Counted from the first letter of the stretch, positions 41,157 to 53,141 are shown. The stretch is 64,000 nucleotides of DNA from Nonomuraea fuscirosea (GCF_003001935.1 NZ_PVNG01000024.1:124001-188000); one strand, 5' to 3'. Numbers and translations are program-made. Notes: generated by a model not told the origin, from the sequence alone.

Positions 41157-41220
41157 TCGGATCGGGGCCGGGGGTCGGGATCATTATCGCGTGCCCGCGC
41201 CGATCCCGATCCGCCTCCGC

Positions 41221-42429
41221 TCACCAGGTGACGGGCAGCTCGTAGACCCCGTAGACCTGGCCGTCGTGCTTGAACGGGATCTCCTCGATCGGGGCCGCCG
41301 GCGCCAGGGTCGGGATGCGCCGGTAGAGGGTGCCGTAGACGACCTGCAGTTCCAGCCTGGCCAGCGGCTGACCGAGGCACTGGTGCACGCCGAAGCCGAA
41401 GGCCACGTGGCGGCGGGCGTCGCGGCTCACGTCCAGCTCGTCGGGGTCGGGGAACACCTCGGGGTCGCGGTTGGCGATGTCGTTGGGCATGATGATGCCC
41501 TCGCCCGCCCTGATGACCTGGCCGGCGATCTCGATGTCCGCCGTCGCGACCCGGCGCCGGCCGCTGTGGGTGATGTTGAGGTAGCGCAGCAGCTCCTCCA
41601 CCGCGCCCGCGACCAGCTTGGGGTCCTCGCTCTCGCGCAGCACCGCCAGCTGTCCTGGATGCCGCAGCAGCGCGAGGGTGCCGAGCGCGATCATGTTGGC
41701 GGTGGTCTCGTGTCCGGCGATCAGCAGCAGCACGCCCATCTGGGCCGCTTCCCGGCGGGTCAGCTCGCCGGAGCCGACCCGGGCGGCCACCTTGGACAGC
41801 AGGTCGTCGGCCGGGTGCTCGATCTTCTTGCCGACGAGCCCGTCCAGGTACTCGAACAGGCTCCCGAACGCGACCGCGCGCTCCTCAGGGGTGGCGCTGC
41901 GCTTGATGACGGTCTTGCTGTTGTCCTGGAAGAAGCCGTGGTCCGCGTACGGGACCCCGAGCAGCTCGCAGATCACCAGCGACGGCACCGGCAGCGCGAA
42001 CGCCTCCACCAGGTCCACCGGCTTCGGCCCCGCCAGCAGCTCGTCGATCAGCCGGTCCACGATCCGCCGCACGGCCGGCCGCATGCCCTCGACCCGCCTG
42101 ACCGTGAACGCGCCCTGCACCATGCGGCGCAGCCGGGCGTGCTCGGGGTCGTCCATGAGGATGAAGCTGAGCGAGCCCCCGCCGGTGCCGGCGGTGTGGA
42201 TCGGATAGCCGGGCCGGGTGACGTCGGCGCTGACCTGCGGATGGCCGAGCAGCGCCTTCTGCTCGGCGTGCGTGGTGACGAACCACGGCGTGCTGCCGTC
42301 CCACAGCCGCACCTTGGCCAGCGGCCCGTGGCGGCGCAGCTCCCGCAGCTCGGGGGGCGGATCGAACGGGCACGCGGCCGCCCTGACGCCGGGGAACTCC
42401 GGAACCGCCTCGTCCACGGTGACCTTCAT
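41221..42429 (-). CDS. Cytochrome P450 (CYP105-like bacterial class)
   Basis: 402 residues, soluble. I-helix AGHETTANMIALG with oxygen-binding Thr, the ExxR charge pair within EELLRYLN-type helix and adjacent KLVAGAVEELLRY, and the heme loop FGFGVHQCLGQPLARLEL with the axial Cys. The sequence FDPPPELRELRRHGPLAKVRL and WDGSTPWFVTTHAEQKALLG is the usual N-terminus of Streptomyces-type P450s that hydroxylate natural products or xenobiotics using external ferredoxin. No ferredoxin gene is adjacent. ATG 42429 is preceded by AAGGAAGGG. Confidence 0.93.
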   Translation of the reverse strand: MKVTVDEAVPEFPGVRAAACPFDPPPELRELRRHGPLAKVRLWDGSTPWFVTTHAEQKALLGHPQVSADVTRPGYPIHTAGTGGGSLSFILMDDPEHARLRRMVQGAFTVRRVEGMRPAVRRIVDRLIDELLAGPKPVDLVEAFALPVPSLVICELLGVPYADHGFFQDNSKTVIKRSATPEERAVAFGSLFEYLDGLVGKKIEHPADDLLSKVAARVGSGELTRREAAQMGVLLLIAGHETTANMIALGTLALLRHPGQLAVLRESEDPKLVAGAVEELLRYLNITHSGRRRVATADIEIAGQVIRAGEGIIMPNDIANRDPEVFPDPDELDVSRDARRHVAFGFGVHQCLGQPLARLELQVVYGTLYRRIPTLAPAAPIEEIPFKHDGQVYGVYELPVTW

Positions 42430-42531
42430 CGGTGCCCTTCCTTGACCCTCGGCCTGTCTCGCAGTGACGCCATCTGTCGATCTGAGGCGATATCAGCCAA
42501 CCAAGCAGGTCGGACCCAGTCAAGCAAGTGA

Positions 42532-44148
<1,617 letters not shown>

Positions 44149-44697
44149 GCCCACCACCGCCTTCCTGGAACCGCGCCCCGGCCGCCCCGGGGCGCGGTTC
44201 TTCTCATCCCGACGCCCGCGCACCGCCGCGAGGCCGCGGCGATCGTCCGCCGGGAGGGCGGGGGTTTCGGCGCCGTGCGGGACCGAGGCGACCGGCGGCG
44301 CGATGACCGGATTCCGCCGCCACGCGGAGCGGTGACGATCTTCGGCGCGCGGAACGGCTTCCGTCCCGCTCGATCCTTGGAACGATCTTCAACCGGCCGG
44401 AAAAGGCCGCCGGGCCGTGATCAGAGATCACCATTCTGCCACCGAACAACCCTTCTGACCTGGTACGAGACCGGCAGTAAGCTGTCGTTCACCGGCGAAT
44501 TCGATCAACGCCGGACAGATGGCCCCAGACGCGGATCCTTCCCACGATGATTCTGGTAACAAACATTTCCCAAGATAACCGGTCTATCGTGTTGTCATTC
44601 ACTGGAATTGTTGGAACATATGGTTCGAGTCATCGAGTGAGGTCCATAGATCGCATACCGGAAAAAGGGTAGCGGCGAGGGGAAAGGGGCAACGCTC
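44149..44697 (+). other. Long intergenic region with a terminator and an AT-richer leader
   Basis: 549 bases. It begins with the argG terminator; from about 44430 on the GC content falls clearly below the rest of the window (for example ggtaacaaacatttcccaag). No ORF with convincing coding bias, no RNA gene recognised. The last 40 bases hold a G-rich ribosome site (gaggggaaagggg) for the next gene. Confidence 0.6.
44169..44205 (+). terminator. Rho-independent terminator of argG
   Basis: aaccgcgccccgg - ccgcc - ccggggcgcggtt is a perfect 13-bp stem with a 5-base loop, followed by cttctc, 20 bases past the stop. Confidence 0.85.
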
Positions 44698-45531
44698 ATG
44701 CATCAGCGTGCTGTCCGAAACTTGGCCAAGCTCGAAACCACGCAGGCCAGGATCACCCGCCTTTTCGACGCGGCGGCCGGCGGGAAGAACAACTTCCTGG
44801 CCGACAAGGACACGGTGCGCCATTTCGATCAAGCCACCCCCGCCCTGACGAACGCGGCCCGCGCGGTGCTCGAGTTTCTGTCCCGGATGATTCGCCATCT
44901 TGCCACCGTCGAGGGCATCGACCAATTCATGATCGTCGGCAGTGGCATCCCCAGTGGCCTTCCGGCTGGAAATCGGTTACATGATCTGGCCCGCCGTACC
45001 GCCGTCTCGGATCCGCGCGTCCTGTACGTCGAGAACAATCCGATGGTCGTCGCCATGGCTCAGGCCACCATCGAACCGTTCACCGATCTGGTGCGCGTGG
45101 TGGAGGGCGACGCCAGGGAGATCGACGACGTGCTGCGCGACCACGTGGTGCAGACCTTCCTCGACTGGGACCGCCCCATGGCCGTGCTGCTGCTGTCGGC
45201 CTACAGCCTCGACGACGACGAGCACGCCCACTACGTGATCAAGCGCCTGCGGCACACCGCTCCCGCCGACAGCTTCCTCGGCCTGCTGCACACCACGTTC
45301 GACGGCATCCCGCCGGAGCTGCTGCCCGCCATCCGCGACATGCTCACGATGACGCTGCCCCATCTCGCCATCCGTTCCCGCGAGGAGGTGGCGGCTCTGC
45401 TGGAGGGGCTCGACCTGGTGGAGCCCGGTCTGGTGTGGGTGCCCGAGTGGCGTCCAGGCGACGGCGACCTCGCCTGCCGCGACGAGCCCAGCTCGTCCGG
45501 CAACTTCGGCGCCGTGGCCCGCATCCCCTGA
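44698..45531 (+). CDS. DUF574-family SAM-dependent methyltransferase
   Basis: 277 residues. RITRLFDAAAGGKNNFLADK at the start, MIVGSGIPSGLP (atypical motif I), RVLYVENNPMVVAMAQA (SAM ribose-binding) and VVEGDAREIDDVL are the marks of the S-adenosyl methyltransferase family DUF574, abundant in sporulating actinobacteria. The substrate is not known. RBS gaggggaaagggg, ATG 44698. Long AT-richer leader upstream. A histidine-kinase-like ATPase gene follows. Confidence 0.87.
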   Translation: MHQRAVRNLAKLETTQARITRLFDAAAGGKNNFLADKDTVRHFDQATPALTNAARAVLEFLSRMIRHLATVEGIDQFMIVGSGIPSGLPAGNRLHDLARRTAVSDPRVLYVENNPMVVAMAQATIEPFTDLVRVVEGDAREIDDVLRDHVVQTFLDWDRPMAVLLLSAYSLDDDEHAHYVIKRLRHTAPADSFLGLLHTTFDGIPPELLPAIRDMLTMTLPHLAIRSREEVAALLEGLDLVEPGLVWVPEWRPGDGDLACRDEPSSSGNFGAVARIP

Positions 45532-45604
45532 GAATCCGCCCCCTTCCCCGAGAATCTTCCCCTCACGCATTCACAAGAGCGAAGGTGAGCGATTATCGTG
45601 GAAT

Positions 45605-45618
45605 TGGGAGCGCTCCCA
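45605..45618. promoter_or_regulatory. Perfect 14-bp CebR-type operator palindrome
   Basis: TGGGAGCGCTCCCA (16 bp palindromic with its flanking T and A) is the known binding site of CebR, the LacI-family repressor of cello-oligosaccharide use in streptomycetes. It sits 16 bases before the HATPase gene. No cellulose-use gene follows, so the regulator and purpose here are open. Confidence 0.65.
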
Positions 45619-45634
45619 AAAGCCGAGAGATGTG

Positions 45635-46051
45635 ATGCGTATGGCCCTCCAGCCAGGGTCCCTGTCCGCCCCGCCGGTCCGCACGGTGGAATACCTGCTG
45701 CCGTCCGTGCCCGCGGGTGTGGGCGAGGCCCGCTCCCTCGTCCGCTCCGACCTGACCCATTGGGGCCTCACGCACATCATCGACGACTGTCTGCTCATCG
45801 TGAGCGAGCTGGTCACCAACGCCGTCCGCCACGGCGGCTCCGCCTACGCCCTGCGCCTGGAGACCCGTGCGGGCCGGCTCTACGGCGAGGTCTTCGACCC
45901 CGGCGAGGGCATCCCCGCCCAGCGCTCCCCCGGCGTGGACTCGCTCTCGGGCCGGGGGCTGCAGATCGTCGCCGCGATCGCCGACGAGTGGGGGGTCACC
46001 GCGGCCAACGACGGCAAGGTCGTCTGGTTCTCGGTGGACTGCGCCGCCTGA
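45635..46051 (+). CDS. RsbW-like ATP-binding anti-sigma regulator
   Basis: 138 residues. A single GHKL ATPase domain: VGEARSLVRSDLTHWGL, SELVTNAVRHGG (N box), VFDPGEGIPA (G1) and GRGLQIVAAIADEWGV (G2). Such small proteins act as anti-sigma kinases, phosphorylating anti-anti-sigma factors; the SpoIIE-type phosphatase in this window is an opposing enzyme class. No partner sigma or antagonist is adjacent. The start could be GTG 45632, ATG 45635 or ATG 45641; I use 45635 with gagag ahead. The CebR-type palindrome lies just upstream. Confidence 0.8.
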   Translation: MRMALQPGSLSAPPVRTVEYLLPSVPAGVGEARSLVRSDLTHWGLTHIIDDCLLIVSELVTNAVRHGGSAYALRLETRAGRLYGEVFDPGEGIPAQRSPGVDSLSGRGLQIVAAIADEWGVTAANDGKVVWFSVDCAA

Positions 46052-46211
46052 CACCGTCTCAAGCCGCGTCCGCCCCTTGACGCGCTCTCACCCCTCCTGA
46101 CGTCACAAGTGCGCCGAAACCGCCACCTCTGCGTCATTCCGTCCGCACGACCCCTCCGACCTGGTACATCCCACAGGCAATCTCCAGGTAAGCCGGGTAA
46201 TCTCCCTCGGC

Positions 46212-47087
46212 ATGAAGTGGCAGCGCACAATAAACGGCGCGCTGGCCAGGTACACAGGATTCCAGGTCAACCGAGTAGGTAAAGCAGGGCAAGCGGCGGC
46301 AACCCCGGCGAAGGTCCCGGCCAAGCGGCCGGAGACGCCGTTCCGTCCGCCGGCGGATCCCGAGACCGACCGCCTGCTGCGGGCACCGGTGTTCATCATC
46401 TCCCCGGTCCGGTCAGGCTCCACGCTGCTGCGGGCGATGCTCAACGCGCACCCCGACCTGCACGCTCCCCATGAGCTGCACGTGCGCCGGTTGCGGGTGG
46501 AATTCGATACCTCGCTGGCCGAGAGGGCGATGTCCGCCCTCGGACACACCAAGGCCGATCTGGAGCATCTGCTCTGGGATCGGGTGCTCCACCGCGAGCT
46601 CGTACGCAGCGGCAAACGTTTCATCGTCGAGAAGACCCCGGCCAACGCGTTCGCCTACGAACGCCTGTCCGCCTGCTGGCCGGACGCCCGGTTCGTCTTC
46701 CTGCTGCGTCACCCCGCCTCGATCGCGACCTCCTGGCACGAGGCCAGCCCCGACAAGCGCACTCCAGAGGAGGCCGCGGCGGACGCGCTGCGTTACATGA
46801 AGGCCGTGCAGCGGGCCCGCACCGCGCTGCCCGGCCTGACCGTGCGCTACGAGGAGCTGACCGCGGAACCGGAGCGGATCTCCCGCGGCATCTGCGACTT
46901 CCTCGGCCTGCCCTGGGCTCCCGAGCTGCTGTCCTACGGCAGACCCGAGGTGGTGACCAAGGGCCTGGGCGACTGGAAGGACAAGATCCAGTCGGGCACC
47001 GTGCAACGGGGCCGCGACCTGCCCCGGGCGGAGGAGATCCCCGACGGGCTCAAGGCCATGTGCCGGACCTGGGAGTACCTCTCGTGA
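46212..47087 (+). CDS. Sulfotransferase family protein
   Basis: 291 residues. IISPVRSGSTLLRAMLNAHP is the 5'-phosphosulfate binding loop of PAPS-dependent sulfotransferases, and LLRHPASIATSWHEA holds the Arg/Ser that bind the 3'-phosphate. RYEELTAEPERISRGICDFLGL is the usual late motif. It sulfates an unknown acceptor, perhaps a sugar or glycolipid made by the following glycosyltransferase. The stop overlaps that gene's GTG (GTGA). ATG 46212 stands eight bases behind TAATCT, possibly a leaderless start. Confidence 0.85.
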   Translation: MKWQRTINGALARYTGFQVNRVGKAGQAAATPAKVPAKRPETPFRPPADPETDRLLRAPVFIISPVRSGSTLLRAMLNAHPDLHAPHELHVRRLRVEFDTSLAERAMSALGHTKADLEHLLWDRVLHRELVRSGKRFIVEKTPANAFAYERLSACWPDARFVFLLRHPASIATSWHEASPDKRTPEEAAADALRYMKAVQRARTALPGLTVRYEELTAEPERISRGICDFLGLPWAPELLSYGRPEVVTKGLGDWKDKIQSGTVQRGRDLPRAEEIPDGLKAMCRTWEYLS

Positions 47088-48253
47088 AGATCCGCTACAT
47101 GCTGCTGCACGCGTACGGGATGGGCGGCACCATCCGCACCGTGGTCAACCAGGCGCATGCCATGGCCGAGGCGGGCCACGACGTGGAGATCGTCAGCGTG
47201 GTCCGCCGCCGCGACGAGCCGCAGTTCGCCATCGACCCGCGGGTCCGGCTGTCGGCGCTGGTGGACCAGCGCGACGGCGTCGTCCAGGACTCGCTGGCCA
47301 GGAAGGTGTGGCGGCGCGCCCGCGGCAAGATCGTCCCGTACGGCGAGTTCGCCGCCGAGTACTTCACCGAGCGCGTGGAGGGTGCGGTCATCGACTACGT
47401 CTCCTCCCTCGGCGACGGCGTCCTCGTCACCACGCGCCCGGCGCTCAACCTGATCTCGGCCCGCCGCACGCCGGCGAGCGTGATCCGGGTCGCCCAGGAG
47501 CACATGAACCTGGCCTCCTACCACGAGGCCGTACGCGAGCAGATCGCCCGCCACTACGGCCGCTTCGACACCATCGCCGTGCTGACCGAGACCAGCCGCA
47601 AGGAGTACACCGGCCTCCTCCCCGGAACGCCGGTGGTGCGCATCCCGAACGCGGTGCACATGGACGACCGCGAGCACAGCCGGCAGCAGAACCCCGTCGT
47701 GATCGCCGTCGGCAGGTTGGTGCCCCAGAAGGGCTTCGACATGCTGATCACCGCCTTCGAGACGGTCGCCCGCGAACATCCCGGGTGGAAGCTGCGCATC
47801 TTCGGCACCGGCCCGTCGAAGGAGCGGTTGCAGGCCCGCATCGACGAGGCCGGGCTGGGGAAACGCGTCCGGCTGATGGGCCGCAGCAACCGCATCCACG
47901 ACGAGCTGGCCAAGGCGTCCGTCTACGCGCTCAGCTCGCGGATCGAGGGGCTGCCGATGGCGATGATCGAGGCCATGGGTCACGCCCTGCCGATCGTCGC
48001 TTTCGACTGCCCGACCGGGCCCGCCGACGTGCTGACGCCTGGCAAGGACGGGGTGCTGGTGCCGCCGCGCGACACCGACGCCCTGGCCGCCGCGCTCGGC
48101 GACGTGATCGCCGACCGTGACCTGCGGGTGCGGATGGGGGCCGCCGCCGCGGAGACGGCCTTCTCCTACACCCCGCAGGTCGTGATGCCGCTCTGGGAGG
48201 AGCTGTTCGCGTCGCTGGAGCACGGGCGCGCGAACGGCTCGAAGGCGGGCTGA
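47084..48253 (+). CDS. GT4-family glycosyltransferase
   Basis: 389 residues. KIRYMLLHAYGMGGTIRTVVNQA is the first strand and glycine loop (partly quoted), VVIAVGRLVPQKGFDMLITA starts the second Rossmann domain, and LSSRIEGLPMAMIEAMGHALP contains the E-x7-E motif of retaining glycosyltransferase family 4. It transfers a sugar from a nucleotide-sugar to a lipid, polymer or metabolite. GTG 47084 overlaps the sulfotransferase stop by four bases, with GGAG upstream, so both make one operon, ending at the palindromic terminator. Confidence 0.9.
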   Translation: MKIRYMLLHAYGMGGTIRTVVNQAHAMAEAGHDVEIVSVVRRRDEPQFAIDPRVRLSALVDQRDGVVQDSLARKVWRRARGKIVPYGEFAAEYFTERVEGAVIDYVSSLGDGVLVTTRPALNLISARRTPASVIRVAQEHMNLASYHEAVREQIARHYGRFDTIAVLTETSRKEYTGLLPGTPVVRIPNAVHMDDREHSRQQNPVVIAVGRLVPQKGFDMLITAFETVAREHPGWKLRIFGTGPSKERLQARIDEAGLGKRVRLMGRSNRIHDELAKASVYALSSRIEGLPMAMIEAMGHALPIVAFDCPTGPADVLTPGKDGVLVPPRDTDALAAALGDVIADRDLRVRMGAAAAETAFSYTPQVVMPLWEELFASLEHGRANGSKAG

Positions 48254-48258
48254 CCTCG

Positions 48259-48278
48259 GCTGAACCGGCCGGTTCAGC
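48259..48278. terminator. Bidirectional terminator between convergent genes
   Basis: GCTGAACCGGCCGGTTCAGC is a perfect 20-base palindrome, between the glycosyltransferase stop and the MltG stop; a further copy of its right half follows. Confidence 0.75.
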
Positions 48279-48286
48279 CGGCCGGT

Positions 48287-49189
48287 TCAGCGCTCGGCGC
48301 GTTCGACGAGGTCCGCGTACTCCGCCTCGGAGGTGGCGTACTTCAGGGCGCCGGTCTTCGGATCGACGGCGACGAAGTACAGCCAGGGCCCCTGGGCGGG
48401 GTGCAGGGCCGCTTTGAGCGCCGCCGTCCCGGGAGACAGGATCGGACCGGGAGGCAGGCCGCGATGCCGGTAGGTGTTGTACGGCGTCCGCTGCTTGACG
48501 TCCTTCAGGGTCGCCCGGGTGCCGTACTCGCCGAGCCCGTACAGGAGCGGGCTGTCGATCTGCAGATACATGCCGCGATCCAGGCGGTTGCGGATGACGC
48601 GCGCCACCTTGGGCATGTCGGCCTCGGTGGGCGACTCCGCCTGCACGATGCTGGCGATGACGACGAGGTCGAGGGGCGCGGGCCGGGCGTCCAGGCCGAG
48701 CCTGGCGGACTCCGTGCGGAAGCGGGCCACCATCGCGGCGAGGAGCTGCTCGGGGGTGGTGGCGTCGGTGTACTCGTACGTGCCCGGATGGGCGAAGCCC
48801 TCCAGCCGGCCCTCGGCGTAGAGGGGCAGGCCCAGCGCCCGGCCGTCCCGCGCGGCCCGTTCGAAGGACTCGCGCGGTCTGCCGGTCACCCGGGCGAGCC
48901 GGCCGAGCAGGTCGGCGAGACGGATCCCCTCCTGGACGGTGAACCGGTCCGGCCGCGGTCGCGGCTGCCCGGCCGCCGGCGGGGCCGGCCGGTCCGGCTC
49001 CGACAGGGTCCGGACCGCGACGGTGCCGCCCGCCGCCAGCACCACGACGGCGGCCGCGGCGGCCAGGGCGACACCCCGCCGGTGCGCGCGGGGCGGGGGC
49101 AGCGTGCGCAGGAACCGCTCGGGGTGCGGTGGCCGCTCCTCGTCCGCCAGTTCGGCGAGGGTCTCGCGGAGCAGGTCCTCGACGTTCAT
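48287..49189 (-). CDS. MltG-type lytic transglycosylase fused to a sigma-factor partner-like N-terminus
   Basis: 300 residues. Residues 1-40 are hydrophilic (MNVEDLLRETLAELADEERP) with HPERFLRTLPPP, like membrane partners of SigE-family factors; one helix follows (about 41-58). The outer part (about 80-297) has the YceG/MltG fold: TVQEGIRLADLLGRL, EGFAHPGTYEY, LVVIASIVQAES with catalytic Glu185, and TPYNTYRHRGLPPGPILSPG. MltG cleaves nascent glycan strands. Actinobacterial MltG usually sits near aroE; here the gene is coupled (ATGA) to the sigma factor, suggesting a sigma-controlled or sigma-regulating cell-wall enzyme. Confidence 0.85.
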   Translation of the reverse strand: MNVEDLLRETLAELADEERPPHPERFLRTLPPPRAHRRGVALAAAAAVVVLAAGGTVAVRTLSEPDRPAPPAAGQPRPRPDRFTVQEGIRLADLLGRLARVTGRPRESFERAARDGRALGLPLYAEGRLEGFAHPGTYEYTDATTPEQLLAAMVARFRTESARLGLDARPAPLDLVVIASIVQAESPTEADMPKVARVIRNRLDRGMYLQIDSPLLYGLGEYGTRATLKDVKQRTPYNTYRHRGLPPGPILSPGTAALKAALHPAQGPWLYFVAVDPKTGALKYATSEAEYADLVERAER

Positions 49190-49698
49190 CGCAACTCCCT
49201 GACAGTGTTCAGCTCGGGGGCGGACTGCTTCAGCCGCTCCAGCGAGCGGTAGATCTGGCTGCGGACCGAGCCCACCCGCACACCCAGCAGGCGGGCGATC
49301 TCGGTCTCCGACATGTCCTCGAAGTAGCGCAGCACGAGCATGGTCCGCTGCCGCGGTGTCAGCCTGGCCAGCGCCGCCCGCATGGTCAGGCGCAGGTCGG
49401 CGCTGTCGGCGTGCCCGTCGCGCGGCACGTCGGGCTGCTCGGCGGTGCTCAGCTCGACGATCTTGGCGCGGCGCCGCCACCGGCTCACTTGTTCGTGGTA
49501 CATGGCGCGCCGGACGTAACCCTCGATGGCCGCCGGGTCCCGCAGGCCGCGCCAGCGCGCGGCCGTCCTGGCCAGAGCCGACTGCACCAGGTCCTCGGCG
49601 GCGTGCCGGTCTCCGGTCAGCAGGTACGCGGTGCGGAACAGCGCCCCCGACCTGTCGATGATGAACTGCCGGAAGTGCGCCGCAAATCCTGGATCCAC
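49186..49698 (-). CDS. SigE-family ECF RNA polymerase sigma factor
   Basis: 170 residues. Region 2 (AHFRQFIIDRSGALFRTAYL, DRHAAEDLVQSALARTAARW) and region 4 (ALARLTPRQRTMLVLRYFED, MSETEIARLLGVRVGSVRS) are present with the SigE-family spacing of Streptomyces-type ECF factors. It directs transcription of an unknown regulon. The start is GTG 49698 with GAGGAGG just before it. Its stop overlaps the ATG of the MltG-like gene (ATGA), so the two are co-translated. Confidence 0.93.
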   Translation of the reverse strand: MDPGFAAHFRQFIIDRSGALFRTAYLLTGDRHAAEDLVQSALARTAARWRGLRDPAAIEGYVRRAMYHEQVSRWRRRAKIVELSTAEQPDVPRDGHADSADLRLTMRAALARLTPRQRTMLVLRYFEDMSETEIARLLGVRVGSVRSQIYRSLERLKQSAPELNTVRELR

Positions 49699-49773
49699 CC
49701 GGTCCTCCTCACGATGTCACCGGCAAGGACGCGGCTGGACGGCGAAACTATGCCTCCTGCGGGATATGTCCGC

Positions 49774-51411
<1,638 letters not shown>

Positions 51412-51752
51412 GGCGAGAGACCTCGTACGGGTACGCGGGCGCGCTACGGCGATCGCCCGGTGACGGAACCCCGATGAGCGGGGGCGGGGACGGTGGAACG
51501 ACGGCATGGCCCGCGCGGCGGCGGCATGGATGCGCCCGCCGGGGCCGGTCATCTTCCGGTATCACCCGGAGATGTCGTCGTCACCTGCCATGTCGGCTCT
51601 CCCGTGTACGTGATCAGAGGCGCTCGATCGAGACGTGCGCAAGCGCGGCAACGGCACTCGATCAAAAGCGCATACCACCATAGCAGCCGCATTCGCCCCA
51701 CCCCTCCCGTTAACGGGATGGCAGGACCTTAAAGGTTCGGTAAATTGCCGGG
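51412..51752. other. 341-bp divergent intergenic region between abc-f and acyltransferase genes
   Basis: Holds the ABC-F leader (minus) and the acyltransferase promoter (plus). cccgttaacggg (51705-51716) is a 12-base palindrome, and ATG-started short frames exist on the minus strand but I cannot show that any is a regulatory leader peptide. The segment 51640-51750 is AT-richer than its surroundings. Confidence 0.5.
51741..51746 (+). promoter_or_regulatory. -10 box TAAATT of a probable leaderless acyltransferase transcript
   Basis: Six bases separate it from GTG 51753, with no Shine-Dalgarno sequence in between. Confidence 0.35.
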
Positions 51753-52973
51753 GTGACCCCCGCCGCGCACGATTCCTCACTCGCGTCTGCCCGCCCGCGC
51801 CTGGCCTGGCTGGACGCCCTGCGGGGGATCGCGGCGCTCGCGGTGCTCGCCGAGCATCTGTTACAGGCCGTCATGCCCTCGCTGCGCCCCTACTGGTGCA
51901 ATCTGGGCATCTACGGCGTGCTGGTGTTCTTCCTGGTCAGCGGGTACATCATTCCGTTCTCGCTGGAGCGGCGGGGTGATCTGCGGGCGTTCTGGATATC
52001 CCGCGCCTTCCGCCTGTATCCGCTCTATCTGGCGGTCATCGTCCTGACCCTCGCGCTGTCGTGGTGGATCCCGGTGCGGGAGGCCGTCCCCCGTGATCTG
52101 ACGGCCGTGGCCGCGCATCTCACCATGCTGACCGATGTGGTGGGCGTGGCCGCGGTGGTCGATCCGATGTGGACGCTGTCGTACGAGATGGTGTTCTACC
52201 TCGTGGCCGCCGCCATGTACGCGGCCGGCGTGCACGCGCGCGGCGGGGTGGCCGCGCTGCTGTTCGCCGCCGGCGCGATGGTGGCGGGGCTGGTGCTGTC
52301 GGGCCCGCCGATGGCCGGCGACTGGCCCGTGTGGGTGTCGAGCGCCGGCTTCGCCGCCGGCCTGGCCTGCGTGCTCGCGCGGCGGGCCGCGATGGCCGCG
52401 ACCTGCGCGCTGGGCGCGGGGGCGGTCGTGCTGCTGTTCGTCAGCGGGCGCACGCCCTGGTTCGGCGCGGCCATGCTGGCGGTCATGTTCATCGGGAACG
52501 CGGTCAACCGGTGGGAACGCGGCACGGGACGGCTCTGGCCCGTCGTGCCCGCCGCCGTCCTGGTCGCGGTGGCGCCGGTGTGGGCGCCGCAGGCCGGATG
52601 GTGGTGGGTGCGGCCCAGCGTGTGGATCACCACGCTCACGCTCACGGCGCTCACCTTCGCCGCCGGCATGGCGCTGCGGGACCGACGGGTGCCGCGGGCG
52701 CTGGCGTGGCTGGGGCTCGTCAGCTACTCGCTCTACCTGACGCACGTCCCCCTGCTGAAGGTGCTCATCGCGGTGGCCGGCGACCTGCGCGCCGCCTCCC
52801 TGCCCGTCCAGGCGATCGCCACGGTGCTCGTCACCGGGGCCGTGCTGGCCGTCAGCTGGGCCACCTACCGGCTCGTCGAGGTGCCCGCGCAGCGGCTGGG
52901 CCGCGCGCTGCTGAGCAGCCGGGAACCGGTCGTCCGCGCGTCCGCGCCGGTCGCAGCGGGGCCCGGATGTTAG
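51753..52973 (+). CDS. Acyltransferase-3 family membrane protein
   Basis: 406 residues, about ten membrane helices. LAWLDALRGIAALAVLAEHL (the R-x-x-A-H region, with the catalytic His in AEHL), FFLVSGYIIPFSLERRG and RAFRLYPLYLAVI are signatures of OafA/NodX-type acyltransferases that add acetyl or other acyl groups to glycans or antibiotics at the membrane. VSYSLYLTHVPLLKVL near the end is typical too. The acceptor is unknown. GTG 51753; probable leaderless transcript. Downstream is a 52-residue membrane protein. Confidence 0.87.
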   Translation: MTPAAHDSSLASARPRLAWLDALRGIAALAVLAEHLLQAVMPSLRPYWCNLGIYGVLVFFLVSGYIIPFSLERRGDLRAFWISRAFRLYPLYLAVIVLTLALSWWIPVREAVPRDLTAVAAHLTMLTDVVGVAAVVDPMWTLSYEMVFYLVAAAMYAAGVHARGGVAALLFAAGAMVAGLVLSGPPMAGDWPVWVSSAGFAAGLACVLARRAAMAATCALGAGAVVLLFVSGRTPWFGAAMLAVMFIGNAVNRWERGTGRLWPVVPAAVLVAVAPVWAPQAGWWWVRPSVWITTLTLTALTFAAGMALRDRRVPRALAWLGLVSYSLYLTHVPLLKVLIAVAGDLRAASLPVQAIATVLVTGAVLAVSWATYRLVEVPAQRLGRALLSSREPVVRASAPVAAGPGC

Positions 52974-52982
52974 CGTCCGCCT

Positions 52983-53141
52983 ATGGTTGTCCCTCCGCCC
53001 GACGACGAGTGCTCGGGGCGGGCCACGCGGCCCACGCTGGGGCGCCGCGTGCTGCTGGTCGTGGGCGCGGTGCTGCTGGTGCTGCTGTCGGTCGCGATGG
53101 GGGCCGCCTCGTTCCTGCTGTCCATCAGAGGGGTGCGGTGA
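52983..53141 (+). CDS. 52-residue single-helix membrane protein
   Basis: 52 residues: hydrophilic start MVVPPPDDECSGRATRP, one transmembrane helix (about 23-47, VLLVVGAVLLVLLSVAMGA), short end SIRGVR. No homology recognised. ATG 52983 lies six bases after TAGCGT with no ribosome site, a leaderless arrangement. Its last 17 bases overlap the 3' end of the convergent methyltransferase. It might belong with the acyltransferase, 9 bp upstream. Modest confidence for so short an ORF. Confidence 0.5.
   Translation: MVVPPPDDECSGRATRPTLGRRVLLVVGAVLLVLLSVAMGAASFLLSIRGVR

Noticed and set aside
39109-41184. 691-residue ORF joining kinase-antisense-frame sequence to the MFS gene
   Set aside because: The first 270 residues are a +1 shadow of the kinase and its repeat array.
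51412-51552. Leader peptide attenuator for the ABC-F gene
   Set aside because: Short ATG frames exist and merge in frame with the gene; none has a distinct stop and ribosome site that would prove attenuation.
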